Below, piece after piece: positions 36,542 through 46,379 of a DNA stretch of 64,000 nt; the stretch's first letter is position 1, and each line of letters starts with the position of its first letter. Position numbers and translations under genes: made by a program. Source of the DNA: Caulobacter sp. NIBR1757 (lineage in GTDB: Bacteria > Pseudomonadota > Alphaproteobacteria > Caulobacterales > Caulobacteraceae); NCBI RefSeq assembly GCF_027912495.1, contig NZ_CP115463.1, positions 1,635,501 to 1,699,500 of the forward strand, in the 5' to 3' direction. The notes beneath the pieces are model-generated. The model was not told the DNA's origin and ran no database searches. It worked only from the letters and a program-made list of their open reading frames with translations.

Positions 36542-37099
36542 GTGTCTCAGGACAAACTCAACGGCAAGATCATCGCCGTCCTCGCTACGGACGGCTTCGA
36601 GCAATCGGAGCTGGAAAAGCCCGTCGAGGCCCTGCGTCAGGCCGGCGCCAAGGTGGTGATCGTCTCGCCCAAGGACGGCGCCATCCAGGGCTGGGAACAT
36701 CACGACAAAGGCCGCGAGGTGGCCGTCGACCAGGTGCTGGCCGGGGCGAAAGCCGACGACTTCGATGGCCTGGTCCTGCCGGGCGGCGTGATCAATCCAG
36801 ACGCCCTGCGGCTCGAGCCCCAGGCCATCGAATTCATCCGCGGCTTCGCTACGGCGGGCAAGCCGATCGCGGCGATCTGCCATGGCCCCTGGACGCTGAT
36901 CAACGCCAAGGCGGTCGAGGGCCGCAGGATGACCAGCTGGCCGTCGCTGCAGGCCGACCTCGAGAACGCCGGCGCCGAATGGGTCGATGAGGAGGTCGTG
37001 GTTGATCGCGGCCTGGTCACATCGCGCAACCCCGATGACCTGCCGGCCTTCTGCGCCAGGATGATCGAGGAATTCGCGGAGGGACCGCATCGCGGCTGA
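36542..37099 (+). CDS. DJ-1/PfpI family protein (YhbO-type stress protein)
   Basis: A 185-aa cytoplasmic protein with the class I glutamine-amidotransferase-like fold. The nucleophile elbow AICHGPW holds the reactive Cys (about 120), the upstream Glu is in DGFEQSELEKP (about 18), and the following His completes the site. Family members act as general stress proteins, with deglycase/glyoxalase or chaperone activity reported. The start is GTG, preceded by GGGAGAA. It lies 64 bp after the first serralysin gene and before the second, with an EcfG-like motif in the gap. Its insertion between two secreted proteases is more likely shared stress control than a shared reaction. Confidence 0.92.
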   Translation: MSQDKLNGKIIAVLATDGFEQSELEKPVEALRQAGAKVVIVSPKDGAIQGWEHHDKGREVAVDQVLAGAKADDFDGLVLPGGVINPDALRLEPQAIEFIRGFATAGKPIAAICHGPWTLINAKAVEGRRMTSWPSLQADLENAGAEWVDEEVVVDRGLVTSRNPDDLPAFCARMIEEFAEGPHRG

Positions 37100-37329
37100 C
37101 GCTGGCGCCGCGGCCAGTCTGCCGACGCTCCGCGACCTGGCGGCGCGGCTCGCCCATCAAGTGTGGGTTTTCATGGCCGCTTCATTCAACAACCGCTATA
37201 CCGTTGGTCAGGGAAGCGGGCTCGCTTGAGTCCGCCTGGCTCAACTTGCCTCCGCGCCGCCGCGATCCAGACTGGATGGCCGGCGCCGGGGGCCATGCCG
37301 GCGAAGACGCCGGGGCGGATGAGGGTTGA

Positions 37330-40300
37330 ATGGCATACCGTATCGGCTTTGACGGTCTCGGCGAGACCGACCTGCTTACCGGCTCAGCCGACTTCGGCGA
37401 CGACGCGGCGATCGCGGACCAGCGCGGCGACACCGCCCTGCTGACCCGCGCCTGGCTGACCGAAGGCGTCAGCTACGCCGGCGTCGGGCATATCGACGCC
37501 CTGGGGTCGCTGGGCCTGGGCGGTACAACCGCCGACGGCCCGCAACTGCACTGCGCCTGCCCGGCCTGCACCGGGGCCGCCCGGGACGACAAGGGGGTGT
37601 CGATTCCCAACGGCGGCGGCGGCGACACGGCCGGCGATCCGAACGGCTACCTCAACGCCGCCGACCGCGGCGGCACCGGGCCGAACGACAAGGTTTCCAA
37701 GACGATCGAGGAGGCGGCGTATCATCTGAACCGAACCTACGCGACCTGGAACGAATTCAATGTAATCAACGGTGTAGACGACACCGTGAACAACTGGGAC
37801 CAGTACTGGGGTGGTGCGCCGACGATTGTGCACTACGGTTTCCGCACCACGGCGCCATCCAACATGCCGGATGATACGACCGGCTTCGTCGCCTTCAACC
37901 AGATGCAGATCAACGCCACCATCCTGGCGCTGCAATCCTGGTCGGACGTTTCCAAGATCCAGTTTGTGTTCGACGCCACCATCGACGCTGGCACCACCAT
38001 GCTGTTCGGCAGCTATACGGGGGGGGCCGCAGGGGCCGCCGCCTTTGCCTATCTGCCCAGCCTGTCCGCTAGCGGTGGCGATGTCTGGACCAACGTCCGG
38101 ACGGAAGGACCCAATCCGCCCGGCGCCTATAATCTGAACCCAACGATCGGCAATTACGGAATGCTGACGCTGGTGCACGAGATCGGCCACGCCATCGGCT
38201 TTTCGCACCCAGGCAACTACAACGCCGGTGAAGACGGCGAGATCGATTATGGGCCGGACGCCGAATATTATGAGGACAGCCACCAGTACACGGTGATGAG
38301 CTACTTCACCGAGGATAACACCGGCGCCTACTTCGGCCCGTCCTATCCCGGCACCATCATGCTCGACGACATCGCGGCCGCCCAGCGCAGCTACGGCGTC
38401 AACATGACCACGCGGACGGGTGACACCGTCTATGGCTTCAACTCCAACGCCGACAGGGCCTGGTTCATCGCCACCAGCGCCTCGACGCGTCTGGTCTTCG
38501 CCGTCTGGGACGCCGGCGGTGTCGATACCTTCGACTTCTCGGGCTATTCGAACGATCAGGTCATCGACCTGCGCCAGGGCAACTTCTCGAGCGTCGGAAC
38601 GGCCAACGGCCAGAACATGATCGGCAACGTCGCCATCGCCAAGGGCGCGGTGATCGAGAACGCCATCGGCGGGGCCGGCGCGGACATCCTCTATGGCAAT
38701 TCGTCGGCCAACAGCTTCACCGGCAACGGTGGGGCCGACATCTTCTTCGTCCTGGCCGGCGGCGGCGCTGACACGGTGACCGACTTCTCGACCGCCCAGG
38801 ACAAGCTGAACGTCTCCGCCTTCGGCAGCTATCTCAGCATTGCCCAGTCCGGCGCCGACACCCTGGTCTCGTTCTCGGGCGGGGTCAGCATCCGCCTGCT
38901 CAACGTCCTGGCCGGCAATGTCACTTCGGCCAACTTCGTCGGCCTGTCCCTGATCGAGGGCACCGCGGCCGGTGAGACGATCAACGGCTCGAGCGGCAAT
39001 GACACCATCCACGGCCTCGGCGGCGACGACATCATCAACGGCCTGGCCGGCGACGACACCCTGGAAGGCAACGACGGCAACGACACCCTCGACGGCGGCG
39101 TAAGCGGCGTCGATGTCCTGACCGGCGGGATCGGCGACGACATCTATCTGGTCGGCCTGCAGGACACGATCGTCGAACTGGCGGGCGAGGGGACCGACAC
39201 GGTCCGGACATCCAACGGCGACTACACGCTTGCCGCCAACGTCGAAAACCTGGTCGGCCTGGGCTCCGCCCAGTCGTTGACCGGCAACGAACTGGCCAAC
39301 ACCATCACCGGCACGAACGGCATCGATACGCTGTACGGCGAAGGTGGCGACGACATCCTGAACGGCGGTCTGGGCAACGATAGCCTGCAGGGCGGGACCG
39401 GCGCCGACCAACTGAACGGCGGCGACGGCGCCGACTCGATCAGCGGCCAGGACGGCGCCGACACGGTGTCGGGCGGGGCCGGCGATGACGGCATCAACGG
39501 CGATGACGGCGACGACAACCTGTCGGGCGGCGATGGCGTCGACTACCTGCTGGGCGGGGCCGGAAGCGACACCATGACCGGCGGCGCGGGCGCCGATCAA
39601 TTCTCGTTCCAGGTGGGCAGCGGCGACGACATCATCACCGACTTCCAGGTCGGGGGCGACAAGCTGGCCATCTATGACTTCGGGTCCTACCAGTCGATCA
39701 CCCAGGTCGGCGCCGACACCGTGGTCCAGATCGCGGCCGGGGTCAGCGTCAGGCTCCTGAACATCCAGGCCTCGACCCTGAGCAACACCGACTTCCTCGG
39801 GCTGCCGCCGCCCCCGCCGCCGCCGCCGGCGACGGTCCCGCCGCTGAGCTACTACGACCGCACCCTGACCGGCACGGTCGGCGCCAACACCCTGACCGGC
39901 GACAACCGCAACGACTTCATCCAGGGGCTCGACGGCAACGATACCCTCAACGGCGAAGACGGCCATGACCGCCTGGAAGGCGGCGCCGGCGGCGACAAGC
40001 TGAACGGCGGCAACGGCGACGATGTCCTCGTCGGCGGCGCGGGCGCCGACACGATGACCGGCAGCAGCGGCCGGGACATCTTTGTCTTCGCGCCGGGCGA
40101 CCAGACCGCGACGATCACCGACTTCCTCGTCAGCCAGGACTTCCTGGATGTCAGCGCCTACGGCGGCTACACCTCCCTGGTGCAGACCGCGCCGGGCGTG
40201 CGGGTGATGTTCTCGGACGGCGGCTATGTGCTGTTGACCAACGTCTCCGCCAACCAGTTGACCTCGGCCAACTTCATCACCGGCGCCTCACCGCCGCCTC

Positions 40301-42306
40301 CGCCTCCGCCGCCCCCACCGCCTCCGCCGACGTTCAACGATATCATCGGCGACGGCACGGCCCAGACGCTGAACGGCACGGCTGGCCGTGACCATATCCA
40401 GGGCCTTGGCGGCATCGACACCCTCAATGGTCTCGACGCCGACGACTGGATCGAAGGCGGCGACGGCGACGACGTCATCAACGGCGGAACCGGCGCGGAT
40501 CTGCTGACAGGCGGGGCCGGAGCCGACACCTTCGTGGCCACGGCCACCGGCGGCGCCGACACCATCAGCGACTTCACGGTCGGCAGCGACAAGATCGATG
40601 TCGCCGGCTTTGGCGCCTACAGCAAGGCGCAGGACGGTGCCGACACGGTGATCACGGTTACCGGCGGCGGAACGTTCCGCCTGACCGGCGTTACCGCCAC
40701 GACCGTCACCGACGCCAGTTTCCTTGGCCTGCCGCCGCCTCCGCCGCCTCCTCCGCCTCCGCCGCCGCCGCCGCCGCCTCCGCCTCCGCCTCCGGGCGGG
40801 GTTTATGACCGCACCCTGACCGGCACGGCCGGGGCCAACACCATCAACGGCGACGGGACCAACGAGAACATCCAGGGTCTGGAAGGCAACGATACGCTGA
40901 ACGGTCTGGGCGGGTCGGACCTGCTCGAAGGCGGCCTCGGCAACGACAAGCTCAATGGCGGCGACGGGGATGACATCCTTGTCGGCGGCGCGGGCCAGGA
41001 CACCTTGACCGGGGGCGCGGGCGCCGACATCTTCGTCATCGGAGCCGGGGATGGCACGACCAACACCATCGCCGATTTCGAGCTGGGCGTTGACCTGATC
41101 GATATCACCGCCTTCGGGGCCTGGACCGGCATCACCCAGATGGCGGCCGGCGCCAAGGTCAGCTTCTCCGACGGCAGCACCGTCACCCTGACCGGTATTT
41201 CGGCCGGGAGCCTGAGCAGCGCCAACTTCATCACCTCAGGCTCACCGCCGCCTCCTCCTCCGCCACCGCCGCCACCCCCGCCGCCGCCGCCGACCTTCAA
41301 CGACATCACCGGCGATGGTACGGCGCAGACGTTGAACGGCACGGCCGCGCGCGACCACATCCAGGCCCTCGGCGGCGCCGACATCCTCAACGGCCTCGAC
41401 GCCGATGACTGGCTGGAAGGCGGCGATGGCGACGACGTCATCACCGGCGGCGCGGGCTCGGACCTGCTGACCGGCGGGGCCGGCGCCGACAAGTTCGTCG
41501 CTGTCACCGGCGGCGGCGCCGACACCGTCAGCGACTTCGTCGTCGGCAGCGACAAGCTCGACATCACTGGTTTCGGGACCTACGCGAAGGCCCAGGACGG
41601 GGCCGACACGGTCATCACCGTCGGCTCGGGCACGGGCATCAGCTTCCGCCTGACCGGCGTCAGCGCCGCGACGGTGACCGACTCCAGCTTCCTTGGCCTG
41701 CCGCCGCCGCCTCCGCCGCCACCACCGCCGCCTCCCCCGCCGCCGCCGCCGCCTCCGCCGCCCCCGGGCAGTGAGCCGACGCCGCCGGTCGGCTACACGG
41801 CCGTCACCGGCACCTCCGGCAACGACACCAAGGTCGGCGGAACCGGTTCGGACGCCGTCCAGGGTCTGGCCGGCAACGACACCCTCTACGGACGCGCCGG
41901 CGATGACTGGGTCGGCGGCGGCGACGGCGCTGACAAGCTGTTCGGCGAGGACGGCAACGACGTCCTCTACGGCGGTCTCGGGGCCGACACGATCTATGGC
42001 GGAACCGGAGCCGACAGCTTCGTCTACTTCCAGATCGCCGACAGCACCTCGACGGCCATCGATTTCATCCGCGACTTCAACGCCGCGGACGGGGATATGG
42101 TCGATGTCAGCCTGGTCGACGCCAACACCGGCGTGGCCGGCGACCAGGCCTTCACCCTGGTCGGCGCCTTCTCGGGTGCGGCTGGACAGATGACGGTCTC
42201 GACGGTCAGCAACATCTCCACGCTCAGCTTCGACGTCAACGGCGACGGCGTGGCCGACATGGTGATCAAGACCCTGGGGGCGGTTGGCACGAACTACGCG
42301 CTTTAG
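37330..42306 (+). CDS. large RTX zinc metalloprotease, serralysin-like
   Basis: A 1658-aa extracellular protease. Near the N-terminus HCACPACTG (Cys75, Cys77, Cys80) precedes the peptidase domain (about 110-380). The zinc site [11 protein letters not shown] gives His283, His287, His293 and catalytic Glu284; the Met-turn is TVMSYF (Met323) with Tyr325. RTX blocks and six cap units of the type shared with the two non-enzymatic RTX proteins follow (about 440-1480), separated by runs of 8-20 prolines. The protein ends with a classic serralysin C-terminal domain ([20 protein letters not shown], then [14 protein letters not shown]) and tail TNYAL. It is over three times the usual serralysin length, the excess being repeat cassettes. 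ATG start after GGATGAGGGTTGA; 230 bp from the PfpI gene. Confidence 0.93.
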   Translation: MAYRIGFDGLGETDLLTGSADFGDDAAIADQRGDTALLTRAWLTEGVSYAGVGHIDALGSLGLGGTTADGPQLHCACPACTGAARDDKGVSIPNGGGGDTAGDPNGYLNAADRGGTGPNDKVSKTIEEAAYHLNRTYATWNEFNVINGVDDTVNNWDQYWGGAPTIVHYGFRTTAPSNMPDDTTGFVAFNQMQINATILALQSWSDVSKIQFVFDATIDAGTTMLFGSYTGGAAGAAAFAYLPSLSASGGDVWTNVRTEGPNPPGAYNLNPTIGNYGMLTLVHEIGHAIGFSHPGNYNAGEDGEIDYGPDAEYYEDSHQYTVMSYFTEDNTGAYFGPSYPGTIMLDDIAAAQRSYGVNMTTRTGDTVYGFNSNADRAWFIATSASTRLVFAVWDAGGVDTFDFSGYSNDQVIDLRQGNFSSVGTANGQNMIGNVAIAKGAVIENAIGGAGADILYGNSSANSFTGNGGADIFFVLAGGGADTVTDFSTAQDKLNVSAFGSYLSIAQSGADTLVSFSGGVSIRLLNVLAGNVTSANFVGLSLIEGTAAGETINGSSGNDTIHGLGGDDIINGLAGDDTLEGNDGNDTLDGGVSGVDVLTGGIGDDIYLVGLQDTIVELAGEGTDTVRTSNGDYTLAANVENLVGLGSAQSLTGNELANTITGTNGIDTLYGEGGDDILNGGLGNDSLQGGTGADQLNGGDGADSISGQDGADTVSGGAGDDGINGDDGDDNLSGGDGVDYLLGGAGSDTMTGGAGADQFSFQVGSGDDIITDFQVGGDKLAIYDFGSYQSITQVGADTVVQIAAGVSVRLLNIQASTLSNTDFLGLPPPPPPPPATVPPLSYYDRTLTGTVGANTLTGDNRNDFIQGLDGNDTLNGEDGHDRLEGGAGGDKLNGGNGDDVLVGGAGADTMTGSSGRDIFVFAPGDQTATITDFLVSQDFLDVSAYGGYTSLVQTAPGVRVMFSDGGYVLLTNVSANQLTSANFITGASPPPPPPPPPPPPPTFNDIIGDGTAQTLNGTAGRDHIQGLGGIDTLNGLDADDWIEGGDGDDVINGGTGADLLTGGAGADTFVATATGGADTISDFTVGSDKIDVAGFGAYSKAQDGADTVITVTGGGTFRLTGVTATTVTDASFLGLPPPPPPPPPPPPPPPPPPPPPGGVYDRTLTGTAGANTINGDGTNENIQGLEGNDTLNGLGGSDLLEGGLGNDKLNGGDGDDILVGGAGQDTLTGGAGADIFVIGAGDGTTNTIADFELGVDLIDITAFGAWTGITQMAAGAKVSFSDGSTVTLTGISAGSLSSANFITSGSPPPPPPPPPPPPPPPPTFNDITGDGTAQTLNGTAARDHIQALGGADILNGLDADDWLEGGDGDDVITGGAGSDLLTGGAGADKFVAVTGGGADTVSDFVVGSDKLDITGFGTYAKAQDGADTVITVGSGTGISFRLTGVSAATVTDSSFLGLPPPPPPPPPPPPPPPPPPPPPPGSEPTPPVGYTAVTGTSGNDTKVGGTGSDAVQGLAGNDTLYGRAGDDWVGGGDGADKLFGEDGNDVLYGGLGADTIYGGTGADSFVYFQIADSTSTAIDFIRDFNAADGDMVDVSLVDANTGVAGDQAFTLVGAFSGAAGQMTVSTVSNISTLSFDVNGDGVADMVIKTLGAVGTNYAL
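40333..41720 (+). repeat. 963-bp period duplication inside the large metalloprotease gene
   Basis: Unit A starts at 40333 and unit B at 41296, both with TTCAACGA(T/C)ATCA and the reading [16 protein letters not shown]; the period is 321 codons. Unit B covers the first cassette and its proline run, then meets the terminal serralysin domain. Similarity is high but lower than in the 999-bp duplication of the giant RTX gene. Confidence 0.8.
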
Positions 42307-42352
42307 TTCGCCTGCCGTTGACGGCGTTTGGCGTGGGGAGGATGGTCCGGGC

Positions 42353-43303
42353 ATGACCCAGACCGCGCCCCACGACATCCTGCTGTCCCATGAAATGATC
42401 GGTCCGTTGGAGCCGGTGCTGACCGCCGCCGGCTACCGGGTCCACCGCCTGTGGGAGCACAGGGGCCGGCTGGCCTTCCTGGCCGGCGCGGGGCAGACGA
42501 TCCGCGCCATCGTTCACGCTGGTGAGTTCAAGCTCGATGAGGGCTTCCTGTCGGAGATGCCGCGCCTGGGCCTGATCGCCTGTGTCAGCGTCGGCTATGA
42601 CGGAGTCGATGTGCCCTGGTGCAAGGCTCGCGGCATCTCCGTCACCAACTCGGCCGGTCTCAACGCCGACGACGTGGCCGACCATGCCGTGGGCCTGCTC
42701 ATCGCCGTCTGGCGCGGCCTGGTCGAGGGCGACGCTAGGCTGCGGGCCGGCAAATGGACTCACGCTGATCGCATGCGGCCGCGCCATTCCCTGCGTGGCA
42801 AGACGGCCGGCATCGTCGGCCTGGGCCATATCGGCGAGGCGGTGGCCAAACGGCTGGAGGCGTTCGGCATGCCCATCCTCTGGTGGGGGCCCAATCCCAA
42901 GGACAGCCGCTGGACCCGATCGCCCAGCCTGCTGCAACTGGCCCGCGACAGTGACGCCCTGATGGTCTGCACCCGCGGTGATGCGACCGGCCTGATCACC
43001 GCCGAGGTCATCGAGGCGGTCGGGCCGCGCGGCTGTATCGTCAACATCTCGCGCGGCGGGGTGATCGACGAGGAGGCCCTGATCGCCGCCCTCAAGGACG
43101 GCCGTCTCGGCATGGCCGGCCTCGACGTCTTCGCCGAGGAGCCGACGCCGCCGGCCCGCTGGGCCGACGTGCCACACACGGTGCTGACCCCGCACACGGC
43201 CGGCGGCACCCTGGAGAGCATCCCGCAGATGGTGGCGATGACCGTCGAGAACCTGCGCCGCTTCTTCAACGGCGAGCCGCTGGCGACGCCGGTCTCCGCC
43301 TAG
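42353..43303 (+). CDS. D-2-hydroxyacid dehydrogenase (NAD(P)-dependent)
   Basis: A 316-aa oxidoreductase of the D-isomer-specific 2-hydroxyacid dehydrogenase family. The start at ATG 42353 is chosen because GGGGAGGA lies 10 bp upstream; a frame reaching 42284 would overlap the RTX gene. The Rossmann fold shows GLGHIGEAVAKRLEAFGMPI (about 155-174), the substrate Arg region is CIVNISRGGVIDEEAL, and the catalytic His is in PHTAGGTLES (about 282). Such enzymes reduce 2-keto acids such as glyoxylate or hydroxypyruvate. Its stop overlaps the stop of a small gene on the other strand. It appears to be a single-gene unit. Confidence 0.92.
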   Translation: MTQTAPHDILLSHEMIGPLEPVLTAAGYRVHRLWEHRGRLAFLAGAGQTIRAIVHAGEFKLDEGFLSEMPRLGLIACVSVGYDGVDVPWCKARGISVTNSAGLNADDVADHAVGLLIAVWRGLVEGDARLRAGKWTHADRMRPRHSLRGKTAGIVGLGHIGEAVAKRLEAFGMPILWWGPNPKDSRWTRSPSLLQLARDSDALMVCTRGDATGLITAEVIEAVGPRGCIVNISRGGVIDEEALIAALKDGRLGMAGLDVFAEEPTPPARWADVPHTVLTPHTAGGTLESIPQMVAMTVENLRRFFNGEPLATPVSA

Positions 43304-43401
43304 CCCAGCAGCAGGACGCCGAGGCCGCCGGCCAGCAGGGCGGCGAAGAGGACGGCCGCCGCGAGGCGGTGGTTCCGGTTCTTGATCATTAGTCCGAGCA
43401 T
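43300..43401 (-). CDS. 33-aa single-pass membrane protein
   Basis: A very small product starting MLGLMIKNRNHRL, with a hydrophobic helix AAAVLFAALLAGGLGVLLLG to the end. The ATG at 43401 has AGGGG 9 nt upstream; a start at 43410 would leave no spacing. Basic residues before the helix predict an N-in orientation. Support for it being real comes from a palindromic operator 40-55 bp upstream that is nearly the same as the one before the SPFH gene at 60903, in the same orientation. It is probably a membrane microprotein under the same regulator. The function is unknown. Confidence 0.55.
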   Translation of the reverse strand: MLGLMIKNRNHRLAAAVLFAALLAGGLGVLLLG

Positions 43402-43437
43402 GGTCTGCATCCCCTGTCTGGTTGGCTGTTCGGGCAC

Positions 43438-43459
43438 TATCAAAGTGATATCACTTTTG
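43438..43459 (-). promoter_or_regulatory. TGATATCA operator before the 33-aa gene
   Basis: A perfect 16-bp palindrome AAAGTGATATCACTTT at 43442-43457. On the minus strand it reads CAAAAGTGATATCA followed by CTTTGATA, matching CAAAAGTGATATCATTTTCATA before the SPFH gene at 60860. The likely binder is the ribbon-helix-helix protein encoded at 61792; that is inference. Confidence 0.6.
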
Positions 43460-43585
43460 CGCAAGCGAAATCGAAAAGTGTCCGCCTCTGCCGCGGGGAC
43501 GCGGTTGTAAGAACCTGGACCGGAAGCGGCTGGCACACGTTCCTGGGCGAGGCGGGACCGTACAGATCGCCCGGCCCACCAAGAC

Positions 43586-43616
43586 TTGACTTAAACACAT
43601 AAAGATATCTTTATAT
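43586..43616 (+). promoter_or_regulatory. promoter with palindromic operator for the methionine operon
   Basis: A TTGACT hexamer (43586-43591) is followed by a perfect 16-bp palindrome ATAAAGATATCTTTAT (43599-43614) that covers the expected -10 region. The ATG of the ArsR-type regulator lies 7 bp after it, so the transcript may be leaderless or nearly so. An ArsR-family dimer bound here would block RNA polymerase, giving autoregulation. Confidence 0.65.
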
Positions 43617-43621
43617 CCCTG

Positions 43622-44593
43622 ATGTCCCAGGGATCGATCCAGACGGTGGAGATGCTGCGCGCGGCCGGCGAGCCGACCCGTCTGCGCATCCTCGCCCTGC
43701 TGGCGGCCGAGGAACTCAGCGTCCTCGAACTGTGCCGCATTCTGGACCAGAGCCAGCCGCGGGTCTCGCGGCATCTCAAGCTGCTGGCCGAGGCCGGGCT
43801 TGTGCAGCGATTCCCCGACGGGGCCTGGGTCTTCTATCGTTTGACCGGCTCGGGGCCGGCCCGGTTGCTGGTCGATAGTGTCCTCGATCTGACCGACGAG
43901 GCCGATCCGGTGTTGCGCCGGGACGGTGACCAACTGGCGGCGGTCAAGGCCGAGCGCACTAACGAAGCGGCAGCCTATTTTGCCAGAAACGCGGCGCGAT
44001 GGGATGAAATTCGTTCCCTCTACGCCTCTGAGACGCAGGTCGAGGCGGCGATCAACCAGGCGGCGGGCCAGGGCGCCATCGGCCGGCTGGTCGATCTGGG
44101 CGCGGGCACGGGACGGATGCTGACCCTGCTGGGCCAGCGGGCCGAGCGGGCCATTGGCCTCGACCTGTCGCAGCAGATGCTCAACATCGCCCGGGTCAAC
44201 GTCAGTGAGGCGGGCCTCGCCACCTGCGAACTGCGCCATGGCGACATCTTCGCCACCGGCCTGCCGGCCGGCAGCGCCGATCTGGTGACGGTGCATCAGG
44301 TGCTCCACTATCTGGGCGACCCCGTCGCCGCCGTCAGCGAGGCCGCGCGGCTGGTGGCGCCGGGCGGACGGTTGCTGATCATCGATTTTGCGCCTCACAG
44401 CCTGGAATTCCTGCGCAGCCAGCATCAGCACCGGCGCCTCGGCTTCTCGGACGCCGAGATCCTGCGCTGGCTGGAGGGGGCCGGGCTCGAGGGCCAGCTG
44501 AGCGAGACCCTGCCGACCGCCAATGGCGAAGGCCTGACCATCAAGATCTGGACCGGGACGCGCCCGGCCAACGCCAACAGGAGCGCCGCATGA
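43622..44593 (+). CDS. ArsR-family regulator fused to a SAM-dependent methyltransferase domain
   Basis: A 323-aa fusion. Residues about 8-95 form a winged helix of ArsR type (LRAAGEPTRLRILALLAAEE, then SQPRVSRHLKLLAEAGLVQR). No metal-binding Cys pair is seen in the DNA-binding helix, so it is unlikely to sense metals. Residues about 145-310 are a class I methyltransferase with LVDLGAGTGRML (SAM-binding motif I) and the following LDLSQQML acidic loop. ArsR-family control of methionine-cycle genes is known (SahR, which senses S-adenosylhomocysteine), so this protein probably reads SAM or SAH through its second domain; that is inference. It leads the operon: its stop overlaps the metF ATG, and a palindrome lies just before its start. 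Confidence 0.88.
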   Translation: MSQGSIQTVEMLRAAGEPTRLRILALLAAEELSVLELCRILDQSQPRVSRHLKLLAEAGLVQRFPDGAWVFYRLTGSGPARLLVDSVLDLTDEADPVLRRDGDQLAAVKAERTNEAAAYFARNAARWDEIRSLYASETQVEAAINQAAGQGAIGRLVDLGAGTGRMLTLLGQRAERAIGLDLSQQMLNIARVNVSEAGLATCELRHGDIFATGLPAGSADLVTVHQVLHYLGDPVAAVSEAARLVAPGGRLLIIDFAPHSLEFLRSQHQHRRLGFSDAEILRWLEGAGLEGQLSETLPTANGEGLTIKIWTGTRPANANRSAA

Positions 44594-45522
44594 GCCCGCC
44601 CCGCCGTGTCATCGGACCGGTCGCCCGCTCGGCCGAACGGCCCAACCGCAAGCTCGGCATCAGCTTCGAGTTCTCGCCGCCAAAGACACCCGAAGCGGAA
44701 GAGAACCTGTGGACCGCCATCCGCCGCCTCGAACCGCTGCAGCCGGACTTCGTCTCGGTGACCTATGGGGCCGGCGGCTCGACCCGTGACCGCACGCACC
44801 GGACCGTCAAGCGCATCGTCGAGGAGACCAGCCTCAAGCCGGCGGCGCACCTGACCTGCGTCGAGGCCAGTTGCGCGGACGTCGATCAGGTAATCCGCGA
44901 CTACTGGGACGCCGGGGTGCGGCACCTGGTGGCCCTGCGCGGCGATCCGCCCGGCTCGATCGGCGGGGCCTATGTGCCGCGCGCCGACGGCTATGCCAAC
45001 GCCACCGAACTGACCCGGGCGGCCCGGGCCATCCAGCCGTTCGAGGTGCTGGTCGGGGTCTATCCCGAGGGGCATCCCGAGAGCCCGAACATCCAGCACG
45101 ACATCGACGTCCTGAAGGCCAAGGTGGACGCCGGCGCAACGCGCGGCATCACCCAGTTCTTCTTCGAGATCGACCCCTTCCTGCGCTTCATGGAGAAGGT
45201 GCGGGCGGCGGGGATCACCATTCCCATCTCGCCGGGCATCATGCCGGTCAGCAACTTCAAGGGGCTGGTGAAGATGTCGGGCGCCTGCGGGGCTTCGATC
45301 CCCGGCTGGCTGGGCAACCTGTTCGACGGGCTCGATGTCGATCCCGACACCCGCCGTCTGATCGCCTGCAGCGTGGCCGCCGAGATGTGCGCCAAGCTGG
45401 AGGAGCAGGGCTTCTCCGATTTCCACTTCTACACCCTCAACCGGGCCGATCTGGTGTATGCCATCTGCCGGGTGCTGGGGGTGCGCGAACCGGCGAAGAC
45501 GCCGGAGGAGGCCGCAGCATGA
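44590..45522 (+). CDS. metF: 5,10-methylenetetrahydrofolate reductase
   Basis: A 310-aa flavoenzyme that reduces methylene-THF to methyl-THF, the methyl donor for MetH. It begins near GISFEFSPPKTPEAEENLW (N-terminal strand with the family Glu) and contains VTYGAGGSTRDRT (about 58-70), HLTCVEA, LVALRGDPPG (about 116-125) and ITQFFFEID (about 187-195), all typical of the TIM-barrel MTHFR. The length is normal for bacterial MetF. Its ATG overlaps the stop of the ArsR-type gene, and its own stop overlaps the ATG of the metallo-beta-lactamase-like gene (ATGA), so translation is coupled along the operon. Confidence 0.96.
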   Translation: MSPPRRVIGPVARSAERPNRKLGISFEFSPPKTPEAEENLWTAIRRLEPLQPDFVSVTYGAGGSTRDRTHRTVKRIVEETSLKPAAHLTCVEASCADVDQVIRDYWDAGVRHLVALRGDPPGSIGGAYVPRADGYANATELTRAARAIQPFEVLVGVYPEGHPESPNIQHDIDVLKAKVDAGATRGITQFFFEIDPFLRFMEKVRAAGITIPISPGIMPVSNFKGLVKMSGACGASIPGWLGNLFDGLDVDPDTRRLIACSVAAEMCAKLEEQGFSDFHFYTLNRADLVYAICRVLGVREPAKTPEEAAA

Positions 45523-46379
45523 CCTTGAAAAAACTCGCCCTTTCCGTCGCCGCCGCCAGCGCTCTGTTCGTGGTCAGCGCCTCGGCGCAGATGCCGGCCA
45601 GCTGGACCAAGCCGACCACCGGCTTCCAGGTCATCGGCAACATCTACTATGTCGGCACCGAAGGGCTGTCGGCCTGGCTGATCACCAGCTCCAAGGGCCA
45701 CATCCTGATCGACGGCGGCATGCCGCAGAACGCCGCCCTCGTCGAGGCCAACATCAAGGCGCTGGGCTTCAAACTGTCCGACGTCGATCTGATCCTCAAC
45801 AGCCACGCCCACTTCGACCATGCCGGGGCCCTGGCCCAGCTGAAGAAGGACACCGGCGCGGTGGTCATCGCCAGCGCCGGCGACAAGGCGGCCCTGGAGG
45901 GCGGCAAGTACATCGGCTCCGAGACGGTGACCGCCTACAACTTCCCGCCGGTGAAGGTCGACAAGACGGTCGCCGACGGCGAGACCCTGTCGGTCGGATC
46001 CAACACCCTGAAGGCCAACCTCACGCCGGGCCACACCAAGGGCTGCACGTCCTGGACGACCTCGGTGAAGGACGGGTCCAAGAGCTACAAGGTGATCTTC
46101 TGGTGCAGCACCTCGGTGGCCGCGAACCGCCTGGCCCCCAACCCGCAGTATCCGGGCATCGTCGCCGACTATCAGAAGACCTTCACCAAGCTGGCGGGGA
46201 TGCAGGCCGATGTCTTCCTGGCCCCGCACCCGGACCAGATGAACCTGGCCGCCAAGCGCGCCGCCCTGGGGCCGGGCAAGCCCAACCCATTCGTCGATCC
46301 CACCGAGCTGCCCACGGTCACCGTCAGGTCGAAGGCGGACTTCGAGGCGCAGCTCTCCAAGCAGCAGGCCGGATCATGA
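45519..46379 (+). CDS. subclass B3 metallo-beta-lactamase-like enzyme, exported
   Basis: A 286-aa protein with signal peptide (MTLKKLALSVAAASALFVVS, ending near ASA). All B3 zinc ligands are present: His96, His98, Asp100 and His101 in NSHAHFDHAG, His172 in PGHTKGCTSW, and His237 in LAPHPD. The segments FWCSTSVAANRL and DQMNLAAKRAAL are typical of B3 enzymes such as CAU-1 of Caulobacter. It may hydrolyse beta-lactams in the periplasm, but B3 folds also include other hydrolases. Its location is odd: it overlaps metF upstream and the homocysteine half of metH downstream by ATGA junctions, so it is transcribed and translated with methionine genes. A metabolic role, for example on a thioester or lactone, cannot be excluded. 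Confidence 0.9.
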   Translation: MTLKKLALSVAAASALFVVSASAQMPASWTKPTTGFQVIGNIYYVGTEGLSAWLITSSKGHILIDGGMPQNAALVEANIKALGFKLSDVDLILNSHAHFDHAGALAQLKKDTGAVVIASAGDKAALEGGKYIGSETVTAYNFPPVKVDKTVADGETLSVGSNTLKANLTPGHTKGCTSWTTSVKDGSKSYKVIFWCSTSVAANRLAPNPQYPGIVADYQKTFTKLAGMQADVFLAPHPDQMNLAAKRAALGPGKPNPFVDPTELPTVTVRSKADFEAQLSKQQAGS

